In this document: one piece after another, positions 16,390 to 25,645 of the stretch | How positions within the stretch are numbered: position 1 is the first letter of the stretch | Layout: every line of letters starts with the position of its first letter | Source of the DNA: a virus | Length of the DNA: 25,759 nt | Reading direction: 5' to 3' (one strand) | IMG/VR virus record: IMGVR_UViG_3300032288_001236 | Coordinates: 1 to 25,759 of that record | Notes under the pieces: model-generated | Told to the model about the DNA's origin: nothing | Databases searched by the model: none | The model's input: the letters and a program-made list of their open reading frames with translations, nothing else | Program-made: the position numbers and the translations under genes

Positions 16390-19300
16390 ATGAACGGTTT
16401 CATGCAAGAAAAGGAAGTGCCCTTGTTTGATGACGGAGGGTATCTGGATCTTCTGGGCGGAACTCAGACCCAGACTACGCCTGCGCAGACTCAACAGCCG
16501 GTTCAAACAACGGCACCTCTTTCGCAGGCCCCTCTTTCTCAAGTCCCCGCTCCTGCCGGAGTGCTGACTCAGCCGTCCGTTGGGCAACGGTATTTTGATC
16601 TGTACCCAGACATTGCTCAGGCCTACGCTCAAGACTCGTATGGTTTGACTCCTGACCAGTTTGCGCAGACGCACTACGATCGTTTCGGCAAGGCAGAGGG
16701 GCGATTGTTTGACATCCCGCCTCCGACAACGCCTGCGGCCGCTCAATCACAAGTGGCCAATCTTGGTGCTGAGGCCGGCGCTCTGGACATGGCTCAGGTG
16801 TCGGCGACTGCCGCAGATGATCCTGCTGTGGCGGCTCAGAACCCCCTGCTGACCGAATACTCGACAGCACCAAAAACCATCACGCCGTTCAAGCCCACTG
16901 CGGTGGTGTTTGGCGACTCCATGAGTGGCGCGGTTGGCTACAACCCTGCCGACAACAAGCCTGACATCAAGTACGGCGTGACCGTGGCTGATGTCCTGGC
17001 CAACAACCTTGGCGTGGATGTTTACAACCTTGCGTCTGGTGGCGAGACCTCCAACGAGGCTCTCAGCCCTATTGGCAAGCACGGCGGGTTTGAGAACTAC
17101 ATCACCCAGTATCAGCCTCAGTACGCCATCCTGCGGTACGGGGCGGCGGATGCGATCCGCAATAAGGACGGCATCCAGAGCACCATCGATTCCATGACTC
17201 AGATGGTGGATACCGCTTTGAAAAACGGTACCGTTCCTGTGATCGTTGGGGTTTCTGAACTCTACAGCAATCCTAACGACAAGACGGGGTTCATCATTGA
17301 CTACATTGATCCCGGCGCTGAAGCGCGGGCCAACCAGATTAATGATTTTTTGAGAAACCTTGCGATTCAGAAAGGTGTACCGTTCATTGATGTTCGTGGA
17401 CTGGTTCAGGCCGGTCAAGGCGACCTCTTCGACGGCGTCCATGCGAATGTGGAGTTCGGCAAGAAGATGGCGGATGCCATCTCGGGCGCTATCTCAACGC
17501 TTGGCATCATTCCTGGCGCAAAGCAGTTTGGCATGGCGCAACAGCCATCGGGGGCTTTGGGTCAAGTTGCGACATCTGGACAACAGGCCGCGACCGGTCA
17601 GGATGTTTTTGGTCAAGAGGGCATTGGATTCCAACCGGGTGCCGGCGGATTGCCTTCGGACATCCCTCCTGCAGCACTTCCTCCCGCAGAGCCGCCCAAG
17701 GCCACTGAATCTGCCACTGCACCAATTACCCCAAACATCGGCGGCGACTTATCTGGCATTGATTTTTCCAAACTTAATTTAGACCAGGAAGGCTTAAAAA
17801 CTTACATTGCGCAGCAAGATGCGCCAGACTATCCGGTTGCGTCAGCATCAGAAGCCATGGATCTGATGCTAAGGACTCCGGGCAATGCGATTCGTCAATA
17901 CGGGCAGTACACGGTTATTCCTGTCAGTAGTCTTGCTCGCCTGCACGAGGGTTTAGATGTACCGGTAGGAATGTTTGAATACACCCCTGACTCTTACGAA
18001 GTCAGTGGTATGAAAGGTGTAACCGACAAGGGCGTCAACTACGAAGCAACCGACTTCTTTGACGCAAAAGGAGGCTTTACCGGACGACAGGTTAATTACA
18101 GGACTGGCGGCGACAGTGGTGTTTATGTTACTTACGATGCCAAAGGGAACATCACCAGTCAGTATGCCTACGATGAATCAGAGTCGTGGCGATCTCCTGC
18201 CGCGCTAGGTTTGTCCTTTCTCGGGGCCACCGTGGGCCTACCCGGTATCGGTGCCGCTCTTTCTGGAGGCGCTTTGTCAGGAGCATCGGCGGCAGCCCTT
18301 GGTGGCGCTGCGCTAGGAGGCGCGGGCGCTGCTGTTTCAGGAGCGGAAGGGTCTGACATCCTCAAAGGCGCTGCACTTGGAGGTCTTGGAGCGGGCGCAG
18401 GACAACTTGCTCAAGGCTTGGGTACGGCAGTAGGAAATGCAGTAGGCCCCGGCATCGCCGGCGATATTGCATCTGGTGCAGTTAAGGGTGCTGTTGGCGC
18501 TTTGCCGGCCGCAATTTCGACTGGCGATCTGAGCATCATTGGGATTGGCGCACTTACGGGTGGCGTTGCAGGCGGCGCGGGATCAGCCTTGCAAGATTTG
18601 GGGCTGTCGCCAACACAAATTCAGGGCGCGGCCACGATTGTCAATCAGTTGGCTTCTGGCAACCCCAATGTCAACAGCATGATCAACGCCGCAGGGCAGT
18701 TGGTGGACTCCCCGAATGCGTCCATCGCCGCCAAAGCCGGCGTGATGTTCAATCTCGCCCGCACTGGGGCGTCTCCAAGCGCTCTTATCAGCGCCGCGGT
18801 GGATCTTGCCAAAACAATCAGTACCGCTGAACAGTACAAAGTTGACAAAGCGCTGTTTGAGGCCGGCAAGGAAGCGGGTAAGGCTTTCCCGCCTGCAGCG
18901 CCTGCGACTGAGAAAGATGTCTTTGAGTCGATCGCACGCGATCAGACGCTGAAGATTGGAGCGGGTGAAGCGGATGATCTGCAGCAGGCTTCTGCGCTTG
19001 CTCAAGCCCGCGGTTTTAACAGGTTTGAGTTCCCTGTTGGGTCAGGCACGACCTACACGGTTGGCGACATCGCCTTCACGGATCCTGAGTCTGGAGAAGT
19101 AATCCGCACCAACCGCGAAGGCATTGAACTGGCGGATGCAAATCGTCGCTTCATGGAGCAAGAGCGTCAGGCAAAGTTGCCCGACTACTCGTCATCCGAC
19201 ACGCTTTCTTCTGCGGCCATGAAGGCCTACACGGAAGGCAACACCGGCACCTTCATGTACAAGGGGGCGGAGTACCGTACCCCGGATGCGATCGACATCG

Positions 19301-22300
19301 CTACCGGTCAGGCGACTGCTCTGCCGATTACCCAGATGGGCATCCCGTCCGTCACGGTTGGCGGAAGGACTACGCCTCCTGCGGAGGGCGGAACCTTCAC
19401 GGCTCCTGACATTCCGATCCCGTCTGTCACGATCGACTACGGCGGGGTTCCGCTCGACTACACCGCGCTGTCTCCAGAGTCTGGGGCTGCTGCTACCGAG
19501 ACGATTACGGCTGAGGATGTGCCTGATCAAGGCCCCATCAAGGCTGATCAGACGGTTCAAGTTACCGGCAAGCGACTCAACGAGTTTGAGCGTTGGTCTG
19601 ACTACATCGACAAATACTTCCCTGGCGGCACGGCCCAGAAGGACTCGCTTGGCAACATCCTGACGCCTCCCACCTTTGAAGAGTGGCAGGCTATGGGTGG
19701 GCGTACTCAGCCCGCAGAAGTCGCTCAGATCGGCAGCGATGTGCTTAAGAGCGCCGTTGCAGGCGCTGCTGATGTGGCCAAGGCTCCGTTCGTCCTGGCC
19801 AATCTGATTGCAGGCAAGTCAAGCAGCGGCATCTCTGAGAGTCTGGCGTCTTACATCAACTCTGTTGAGCAGAGTATGTCGCCGGAGTTCAAGGCCAATC
19901 AAGCCTTGATGAACAAGGTTCTTGGCACTGACCCCAATGCGTGGGAGACCCTCAAAGCCTACGCGGTAAACCCACAGCAGGTTCTGAACTTCCTGGCCCG
20001 CACTTCTCCGACCATGCTTGCAGGTGGCGCGGCAGGCCTTGGCGCTCGCCTTATGGGCGCGGGGATGTCCGGCATTGAAACTGCCGCAATCATGGCCAAC
20101 GCGGGCGTTCACGCGGCTCAGAGCGCAGACAGCGCCATGGAGCAAGCCCGTCAGTTGGGTTACTCCGACGCGCAGGCTTTGGGAATCGGCCGGACGGTTG
20201 CGGCGCTGTCGTCCATGATCTCTGCCGGCGCTCAGAAGATCGTCCCTGGCGCGATGTCTATCGAAGCCAAGATTGCGGGCGCAAATGTTCCTTCGCTGAT
20301 CGGCCGCGAGACTGGTGAAGCAATGCTTTCCACCGGTCAGAGCGCACTCAGGAACGCCTTGGTTCGATATGGCGGCGAGATCGGCAGCGAGAACATTGAG
20401 GAAGGCTCCTCTCGGGTAATGACCAACCTTGCTGTTGGCCGTCCGTGGGATGAAGGCCTGAGCAGAACTTTTGTAGAAGCAACGCTCGCAAGCGGCGGCC
20501 TGACTGCGGCGGTGGATGCCATCTCCAAAGTCCCGACCTTTGAGAGTCTGCTCACGCAAGCCCAGGCTGATCCGGAAGGCAAGGAGTTTGCCGACCTTAT
20601 CTTCTTGGGCCGCAGCACGCCGACCCTGATGACCTTTGAGTCTGGGCCGCCTGCAATCGGCATGGATGTGGCTGCAGTTGATCCAGATCTCGCCACTGCG
20701 CCTGATCTTTTGACCGGTCAGCGGCCATTGCTGACGGATAAGACCGGAACTCAAGTGGCCACAGGCACGGCTCTTGATGAGCAGATCGCTCGTGAGCAGC
20801 GCGTTTCTGACATCGTTGGCGACCGCACCTCAACCACTCAAGCGCCGACCACTCTGCCTCCTGGCGCTACGCCTGACATGGTGACCTTCTTCGACGAGAA
20901 GGGGACGCCGGTTACCTATCGAGACATCGGACTTACTCAGCCTGCTACTCAGCCGCCGACAACCGATCAGGCCACGACGCCTGCCGCCGATCGGGGCGTG
21001 ATTGATGTTGAGACTAGGCCTGCCGGCACTCCTGCCGTCAGCCCTGCTGAGGAGGTTTCCGGGCAGCAGGTGTCTGTTGCAGAGAGGTCTGTCGAACTGG
21101 ACAACCTGCAGAAGTTGTTCGACCAAGCCTTGTTTGAGACTTCCGCTCCTGGAGTGTCCATCTCCAACGGCGCGATAACGGATGTCACGACCAACCCGAC
21201 GACCAACACAAACATCACTCAGGTGGTGAACCCAGTCACGGGGCAAACGCAAGTCACGATCACGGATGCCGCCGGCAATCCTGCTGCTCCGACTACGGTT
21301 GTGGGCACTGACGCGACAGGAAACCCCGTAACCGCGGGGGCGGCGCAGAGCATCGTGTCTGGCCAGACGACTGGGTCTGTGGTGGTGGGCAACACCACGA
21401 TCGCGTCTACCGTTGACCCCAACACCAACACTTCAACGGTGGTGAAGACTGACGCGGATACGGGCGTCAGGACTGAGACGGTTGTGGACTCCAACACCGG
21501 GACGACCACTAAGACGGTGACCGACCCGACCACCAACACCACGACCCAAGTGGTGACGGATGTTGCTTCTGGAACTACCACGGTTGTTCAAAGCACGACT
21601 GATGCGGCCACGAAGGTTGAGACCAATACCGCCACGAATGTCTCGACGGTCACGACCACTGACATCAACACCGGGACGACGACTCAAGTCGTTACCGACC
21701 CGGCAACCAACCAGACGGTCAGAACCGAGACGACTGGCAACACGACTACGCAAGTCACGACCGATCCCGCCACCAATCTTGAGGTCACGACCAAGACCAA
21801 CACCAACACCGGTGTGACGACTCAGACCACGGTTGATCCTGGCACGAACACCACGACTCAGGTCACCACAAACCCCAACACCAACACGACGATTGTGACG
21901 GTGACGGATCCTGCTTCTGGGCTTGAGGCTACGACCAAGATCGACCTGAACACCGGCACTCAAACAACCTTGATTGTCGACATTAGTACCGGAACTGTGG
22001 TCAACGAGTTAGTGACCTCGGTGACGGATCCCGTTTCGGTTCCGCCTGTTGATCCGGTTCCGCCTGTGACCACTCCGGTTGGGCCGTCAGTTGATGCCGG
22101 AACGCCTGGAGTGCCCGCAGGGGTTGAGACGCCGGAGCCCAAGGTCGTAACTCCGGAAGGGGTGACCACAACGGCAGTTCCCACTCCGGTGAGTTCGATT
22201 GATCAGCAGGTAACTTCGACGCCGACAACAACGCCGACAGAGACCAAGCCCGGAACCACCACCAAGCCTCCGACAGTTTCTCCGAGTCTTAACTTGGCGG

Positions 22301-22989
22301 CACTGGCTCCACTTGCTGCTGCAGGTGCTGCAGTTCCGCGAGAAAGTATTGGCCCGCAGTTCCTGAAATCTTGGGAAACTCAGAAATATATTGACCCGCT
22401 TGCCGAAGTCAAACAGGCGCAGGCAGAACTATCAGGTGACAGTCTTATGCAGCAAATCGACCCCCGACTGGCTTCCATTCTTCAGCAGCGTATGGGTGAA
22501 CAGAAGGCCGAAGATCCGATCGGAGCCCTTGCTCGGATGCTGTCTGGTGAAGCGGAAGAGCCCTCAAACTCTCCGTACTATTCCTACGGCGAGGAAGAGT
22601 CAATTGACGACATCCTTGGCGGCAAGGCCGCCGGTTTCGCTCAGGGAGGCTATGTTGCTCCCCTGCAGATGGCCGGAGGTGGTGAGATGCCGATGGCTCT
22701 GATGGCCAAGGAAGGCGGGCGTGCCCGAGAAGACTTCCGTCACGGAAAGCATGTTGCCGGAGATGGCGATGGCCAGTCGGACGACATCCCGGCATGGCTT
22801 GCTGATGGCGAGTTTGTCTTCCCGGCGGATGTGGTTTCTGCCCTCGGGAACGGCTCTACAAAGGCCGGAACGGACAAGTTGTACGAGATGATGCACGGCA
22901 TCCGTGAGCGTGCTCGTTCTAAGGGCCCGAAAGATCTTCCACCACCCGCTTTGAAATCTCCTCTTGACTACTTAAAATCCAAACGGTAA
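16390..22989 (+). CDS. Giant virion/ejection protein with SGNH hydrolase domain
   Basis: 2199 aa from the ATG at 16390, one base after the previous stop; GTG 16366 and ATG 16402 are alternatives, and no strong ribosome-binding site decides. Residues 67-107 are a YPDIAQAY ... HYDRFGKAEGR module. Residues 168-375 are an SGNH/GDSL hydrolase: FGDSMSG (Ser177), ASGGET (Gly217), YGAAD at 250-254 and FDGVHAN (Asp348, His351). The usual block III Asn is Ala253. Residues about 601-739 are Gly/Ala-rich and hydrophobic, suiting membrane insertion. Residues about 1110-1380 resemble domains of large phage polyvalent or internal proteins. Residues 1676-1877 are 12-residue Thr-rich repeats. A Pro/Thr linker and a C-terminal domain (DDIPAWLADGEFVFPADVVS) common in phage virion proteins follow. 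Best reading: an ejected or internal virion protein with esterase activity. Confidence 0.75.
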   Translation: MNGFMQEKEVPLFDDGGYLDLLGGTQTQTTPAQTQQPVQTTAPLSQAPLSQVPAPAGVLTQPSVGQRYFDLYPDIAQAYAQDSYGLTPDQFAQTHYDRFGKAEGRLFDIPPPTTPAAAQSQVANLGAEAGALDMAQVSATAADDPAVAAQNPLLTEYSTAPKTITPFKPTAVVFGDSMSGAVGYNPADNKPDIKYGVTVADVLANNLGVDVYNLASGGETSNEALSPIGKHGGFENYITQYQPQYAILRYGAADAIRNKDGIQSTIDSMTQMVDTALKNGTVPVIVGVSELYSNPNDKTGFIIDYIDPGAEARANQINDFLRNLAIQKGVPFIDVRGLVQAGQGDLFDGVHANVEFGKKMADAISGAISTLGIIPGAKQFGMAQQPSGALGQVATSGQQAATGQDVFGQEGIGFQPGAGGLPSDIPPAALPPAEPPKATESATAPITPNIGGDLSGIDFSKLNLDQEGLKTYIAQQDAPDYPVASASEAMDLMLRTPGNAIRQYGQYTVIPVSSLARLHEGLDVPVGMFEYTPDSYEVSGMKGVTDKGVNYEATDFFDAKGGFTGRQVNYRTGGDSGVYVTYDAKGNITSQYAYDESESWRSPAALGLSFLGATVGLPGIGAALSGGALSGASAAALGGAALGGAGAAVSGAEGSDILKGAALGGLGAGAGQLAQGLGTAVGNAVGPGIAGDIASGAVKGAVGALPAAISTGDLSIIGIGALTGGVAGGAGSALQDLGLSPTQIQGAATIVNQLASGNPNVNSMINAAGQLVDSPNASIAAKAGVMFNLARTGASPSALISAAVDLAKTISTAEQYKVDKALFEAGKEAGKAFPPAAPATEKDVFESIARDQTLKIGAGEADDLQQASALAQARGFNRFEFPVGSGTTYTVGDIAFTDPESGEVIRTNREGIELADANRRFMEQERQAKLPDYSSSDTLSSAAMKAYTEGNTGTFMYKGAEYRTPDAIDIATGQATALPITQMGIPSVTVGGRTTPPAEGGTFTAPDIPIPSVTIDYGGVPLDYTALSPESGAAATETITAEDVPDQGPIKADQTVQVTGKRLNEFERWSDYIDKYFPGGTAQKDSLGNILTPPTFEEWQAMGGRTQPAEVAQIGSDVLKSAVAGAADVAKAPFVLANLIAGKSSSGISESLASYINSVEQSMSPEFKANQALMNKVLGTDPNAWETLKAYAVNPQQVLNFLARTSPTMLAGGAAGLGARLMGAGMSGIETAAIMANAGVHAAQSADSAMEQARQLGYSDAQALGIGRTVAALSSMISAGAQKIVPGAMSIEAKIAGANVPSLIGRETGEAMLSTGQSALRNALVRYGGEIGSENIEEGSSRVMTNLAVGRPWDEGLSRTFVEATLASGGLTAAVDAISKVPTFESLLTQAQADPEGKEFADLIFLGRSTPTLMTFESGPPAIGMDVAAVDPDLATAPDLLTGQRPLLTDKTGTQVATGTALDEQIAREQRVSDIVGDRTSTTQAPTTLPPGATPDMVTFFDEKGTPVTYRDIGLTQPATQPPTTDQATTPAADRGVIDVETRPAGTPAVSPAEEVSGQQVSVAERSVELDNLQKLFDQALFETSAPGVSISNGAITDVTTNPTTNTNITQVVNPVTGQTQVTITDAAGNPAAPTTVVGTDATGNPVTAGAAQSIVSGQTTGSVVVGNTTIASTVDPNTNTSTVVKTDADTGVRTETVVDSNTGTTTKTVTDPTTNTTTQVVTDVASGTTTVVQSTTDAATKVETNTATNVSTVTTTDINTGTTTQVVTDPATNQTVRTETTGNTTTQVTTDPATNLEVTTKTNTNTGVTTQTTVDPGTNTTTQVTTNPNTNTTIVTVTDPASGLEATTKIDLNTGTQTTLIVDISTGTVVNELVTSVTDPVSVPPVDPVPPVTTPVGPSVDAGTPGVPAGVETPEPKVVTPEGVTTTAVPTPVSSIDQQVTSTPTTTPTETKPGTTTKPPTVSPSLNLAALAPLAAAGAAVPRESIGPQFLKSWETQKYIDPLAEVKQAQAELSGDSLMQQIDPRLASILQQRMGEQKAEDPIGALARMLSGEAEEPSNSPYYSYGEEESIDDILGGKAAGFAQGGYVAPLQMAGGGEMPMALMAKEGGRAREDFRHGKHVAGDGDGQSDDIPAWLADGEFVFPADVVSALGNGSTKAGTDKLYEMMHGIRERARSKGPKDLPPPALKSPLDYLKSKR
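21415..22020 (+). repeat. About 17 Thr-rich 12-residue repeats in the giant protein
   Basis: In-frame repeats with consensus D-P-x-T-N/G-x-T-T-x-x-V-T, for example DPTTNTTTQVVT, DINTGTTTQVVT and DPGTNTTTQVTT. Most units are exactly 12 residues (36 bases), with one longer and one shorter unit. Such regular Thr/Asn repeats suit a beta-solenoid or extended spacer. Confidence 0.75.
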
Positions 22990-22994
22990 AGGAG
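22988..22994 (+). promoter_or_regulatory. Shine-Dalgarno of the 321-aa internal protein gene
   Basis: AAAGGAG overlaps the stop codon of the giant gene and lies 7 bases before the ATG at 23002, fixing that start. Confidence 0.65.
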
Positions 22995-23001
22995 CAAGTC
23001 C

Positions 23002-23967
23002 ATGTCACTATTTGAAGGCACCGCGCCGCCGAACATCAAGTCCACAGAGACAGTCGCGGCGACAGCGCCGCAGTACCTGACGGACTACCTGACGAAACTT
23101 TCCCAGTCTGGGATGACCAGTCTGGATGTTCCTGCGGGGCAACTGGTTGCTCCTGAGTCTCCTCTGACGCAACAGGCTCGGGGTGAGGCTGCAACCACTC
23201 TTGGTCGGTATCAGCAGCCTTTGGGGACGGCATTTACGGCGGGTCAGGCCGCTGCGGCTCCGATCACTCAGGCTGACATCTCTGCCTTCTACAACCCCTA
23301 TGAGCAGCAAGTGGTCTCTGACATGGCTCGTCAGAGTTCAGAGAATGTTCAACGAGGCCTGTTGCCTCAACTTCGCGGGGCATTTGCAGGCACTGGCGCT
23401 TTTGGAAGCCAACGATATGCAGGAGCAGCGGGGCAGGCGTTGGCGGATGTTCAGCAAGATCTTCTGGCGCAGCAAGGAAAACTCAGGGCTGCGGGGTTCC
23501 AATCCGCCCTTGATGCTGCTCTGCGTCAAAAGTCTGGTCAGGCACAGGCCGCTTCTGCGCTAGGAGGCTTGGGCACTGCTGAAGCGTCGGGAGCCAAGAC
23601 CTACCTGGACATCCTGTCCGGGCTCGGCAAAGGCGAGCAGGAATACGATCAGGCTCAGATTGAAGCCCCGTTGGTTCGAGCCCAGAATGTGGCGCAGATT
23701 CTTCGCGGTTATACCTACCCGACGACCACCAAGAAAGAGTACGAAGGCCCAGGAAACATCTATGGGCCCTCTCCGCTGTCGCAGATTGCCGGCCTGGGGT
23801 CTCTGATTGGTTCAGCATTTGGTAGCCCGGTAGATCCCAGGACTGGCCGCCCGACTGGCCAGGGTTGGGGTGATCGTCTGTTTGACTTCATTGGTGGGAA
23901 GTTGGGGTCTCTTGGTGGGACTGCATTCCCCGCCATGCCTACCTACGGAACCAGTGAGGGCGAGTAA
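23002..23967 (+). CDS. Internal/ejection-type virion protein, 321 aa
   Basis: A helical Ala/Gln/Gly-rich protein. Residues about 93-145 (FYNPYEQQVVSDMARQSSEN, then LRGAFAGTGAFGSQRYAGA) form a block I recognise in many phage proteins located with ejected or internal head proteins. A long amphipathic helix follows (about 145-200, ALADVQQDLLAQQGKLRAAG). The C terminus is Gly-rich with a hydrophobic stretch (LSQIAGLGSLIGSAFGS, about 258-275). There is no signal peptide or catalytic motif. Position between the giant SGNH protein and another helical protein supports a role in the ejected assembly. The specific function is inferred, not shown. Confidence 0.6.
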   Translation: MSLFEGTAPPNIKSTETVAATAPQYLTDYLTKLSQSGMTSLDVPAGQLVAPESPLTQQARGEAATTLGRYQQPLGTAFTAGQAAAAPITQADISAFYNPYEQQVVSDMARQSSENVQRGLLPQLRGAFAGTGAFGSQRYAGAAGQALADVQQDLLAQQGKLRAAGFQSALDAALRQKSGQAQAASALGGLGTAEASGAKTYLDILSGLGKGEQEYDQAQIEAPLVRAQNVAQILRGYTYPTTTKKEYEGPGNIYGPSPLSQIAGLGSLIGSAFGSPVDPRTGRPTGQGWGDRLFDFIGGKLGSLGGTAFPAMPTYGTSEGE

Positions 23968-23969
23968 TC

Positions 23970-25637
23970 ATGGCAACAGCCCCCAAGACTGGCGCACTTT
24001 CTTATTACGCGGGGTCTCCTGAAGAAGAGGCTTCTGCCGAAAAACTACGGCAGGCTCAGGCTGCATTGACGGAGGCTCTCACAAGCCGTCAGCAACTGTT
24101 TGACCCGGTTCTCCTGGCCATGGCTCAGGGGTTCTTGGCTCCGACCAGAAGCGGTTCTTTTGGGGAATCCATAGGCAACGCTGCGGGCGCAGTCGCTCCC
24201 GTACAGGCAGCCGAAGACAAGCGTGCGCGTGAGATCGCCCAGTTGCGCTACGAGTTGGCTGCTCAAGAGCATGGCATGACGCAGCAGACTCGCCGTCAAC
24301 GCAGCGCCGAACAGCAGATGCGCCGTTTGACGGGAGAAGAGCCCGCAGCCGCCCCCGCTCAAGGCATTACTCCTGTGGAGCGCGGTATTGCTACCGGGGC
24401 ACCTTCTGCGCCTGGCGCAGCACCGGCGGGACAGCCTGCGGCGGGAGGGGCTGCACCTGCTGCACCTACTGCACCTGCCGCACCCTCTTCTGCCGCTACT
24501 GGCGGGCTTCGTCCGATCATGGAGTCGGACATCCTGGCCATGTCTCAGGTTGACCCTGAACTTGCCGGCACGCTCGAAAAGTTGATGAAGTCTCAGCGTG
24601 ATCGAATCGTGATCACGCAGGGCGGGCTTCCATACGACCGAGTTCGTCAGCAATATGTTGGCGGCCCGATCCCGAGCCAAGACCAGAAGGCTTACCGGAC
24701 TGCGTTTGGCCAGTTCTATATGCTGCCTTGGCAGCACGATATGTTTATTGAGGCCTCTCAGAGAGGTCAGGGCAAGGAGTGGATGGAAAGATTCCAGTCC
24801 ACTGGCATCGCCTCTTCTCTTAGCGAACTTCCTGCTGCAGGCGCTCGCGCTCCTGGTGCGCCTGGTGCAGCACCGGGAACAACGCCCCGCATGAAGACCG
24901 TTGAAGAAGAAAAGGCAGAAGAATCTGCTCAAAAGATTCTGGCCGAAGAGCGTGCGAAAGGTATGGCCAAGCGCACGGAAGAAGCGCTTAACGCAGGCGA
25001 AGGTTATGCGAGTCGCATGGCCACCTACAACAGCCTTGGCAAGATCGCAAGTCGTCCAGATGCCACCAAGATTTTTGGTCTGCTAGAGCGTCCTGGCGTT
25101 CCTGAGGCCATCCTTGGTTTGGTGCGTGACACTATTAAGGCCCCCGGCACTGGTAGTTCAATCTCCGTCCCAGGCTTGGAAAGCGCATTGCGGAATGTTG
25201 GTCTAGATCAAAATCTAATCAACCAGTACCAGTTTGCGCTTTCTCAAATGGCCAATCTGCAGTTGCAGCAGTCTCGCATTACCGAGGGCCAAGGCGCAGT
25301 TTCTGACCGAGAGCGTGAGTTGTTTGCTACAGCCGCGATCACGAGTCGTGACAACCCGGCGACGATCAATGCCAAATTGGATATGTACCGCGCTCGTGCG
25401 GAACTTGACCGAGACATCGCAAGCGAACTCCGCAAGAGCGGCATGACGATTGATCAGTTCAAGACGGAGCGCAAGGACTGGTACGACAGCAGAGTTGATC
25501 GCTACCTAAGCCGGGTTGAGACGATTGTTGATAAGTTGGGTGGTGCTCCCGGCGCTCCTGTTAAGCGTAGTGCTGCAGCAGTTGCGCCGTCAAGCAATGC
25601 GGGTCAAACTCTGCGGCAAGAACTCGGCATCAAGTAA
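23970..25637 (+). CDS. Internal/ejection-type virion protein, 555 aa
   Basis: A mainly helical protein whose ATG lies two bases after the previous stop. Residues 1-120 (FGESIGNAAGAVAPVQAAED, then long Gln/Arg-rich helices) form a coiled-coil-like N domain. Residues about 124-180 are an Ala/Pro/Gly linker and about 289-307 a second one. Residues 310-525 are a helical C domain with GAVSDRERELFATAAITSRD and YSLE-like long helices around MYRARAELDRDIASELRKSG. This domain resembles structural proteins placed next to ejected proteins in other aquatic phages. No enzyme motif is visible. Low-complexity linkers between helical domains suit a protein that unfolds to pass the tail. The assignment is by pattern and context. 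Confidence 0.55.
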   Translation: MATAPKTGALSYYAGSPEEEASAEKLRQAQAALTEALTSRQQLFDPVLLAMAQGFLAPTRSGSFGESIGNAAGAVAPVQAAEDKRAREIAQLRYELAAQEHGMTQQTRRQRSAEQQMRRLTGEEPAAAPAQGITPVERGIATGAPSAPGAAPAGQPAAGGAAPAAPTAPAAPSSAATGGLRPIMESDILAMSQVDPELAGTLEKLMKSQRDRIVITQGGLPYDRVRQQYVGGPIPSQDQKAYRTAFGQFYMLPWQHDMFIEASQRGQGKEWMERFQSTGIASSLSELPAAGARAPGAPGAAPGTTPRMKTVEEEKAEESAQKILAEERAKGMAKRTEEALNAGEGYASRMATYNSLGKIASRPDATKIFGLLERPGVPEAILGLVRDTIKAPGTGSSISVPGLESALRNVGLDQNLINQYQFALSQMANLQLQQSRITEGQGAVSDRERELFATAAITSRDNPATINAKLDMYRARAELDRDIASELRKSGMTIDQFKTERKDWYDSRVDRYLSRVETIVDKLGGAPGAPVKRSAAAVAPSSNAGQTLRQELGIK

Positions 25638-25640
25638 GGG
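25635..25640 (+). promoter_or_regulatory. Ribosome binding site of the last, frameshifted gene
   Basis: AAGGGA overlaps the previous stop codon and lies 5 bases before the ATG at 25646. It supports that ATG as the original start although its frame closes after 16 codons. Confidence 0.5.
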
Positions 25641-25645
25641 ACATC

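Noticed and set aside
19819-20754. 311-codon open frame on the - strand within the giant gene
   Set aside because: A shadow of the 2199-aa frame; no motif, no ribosome-binding site, Arg/Ser/Cys-rich.
24045-24932. 295-codon open frame on the - strand opposite the 555-aa protein
   Set aside because: Cys/Arg/Ser-rich antisense shadow of Ala/Pro linkers and Gln-rich helices; no homologous-looking motif.
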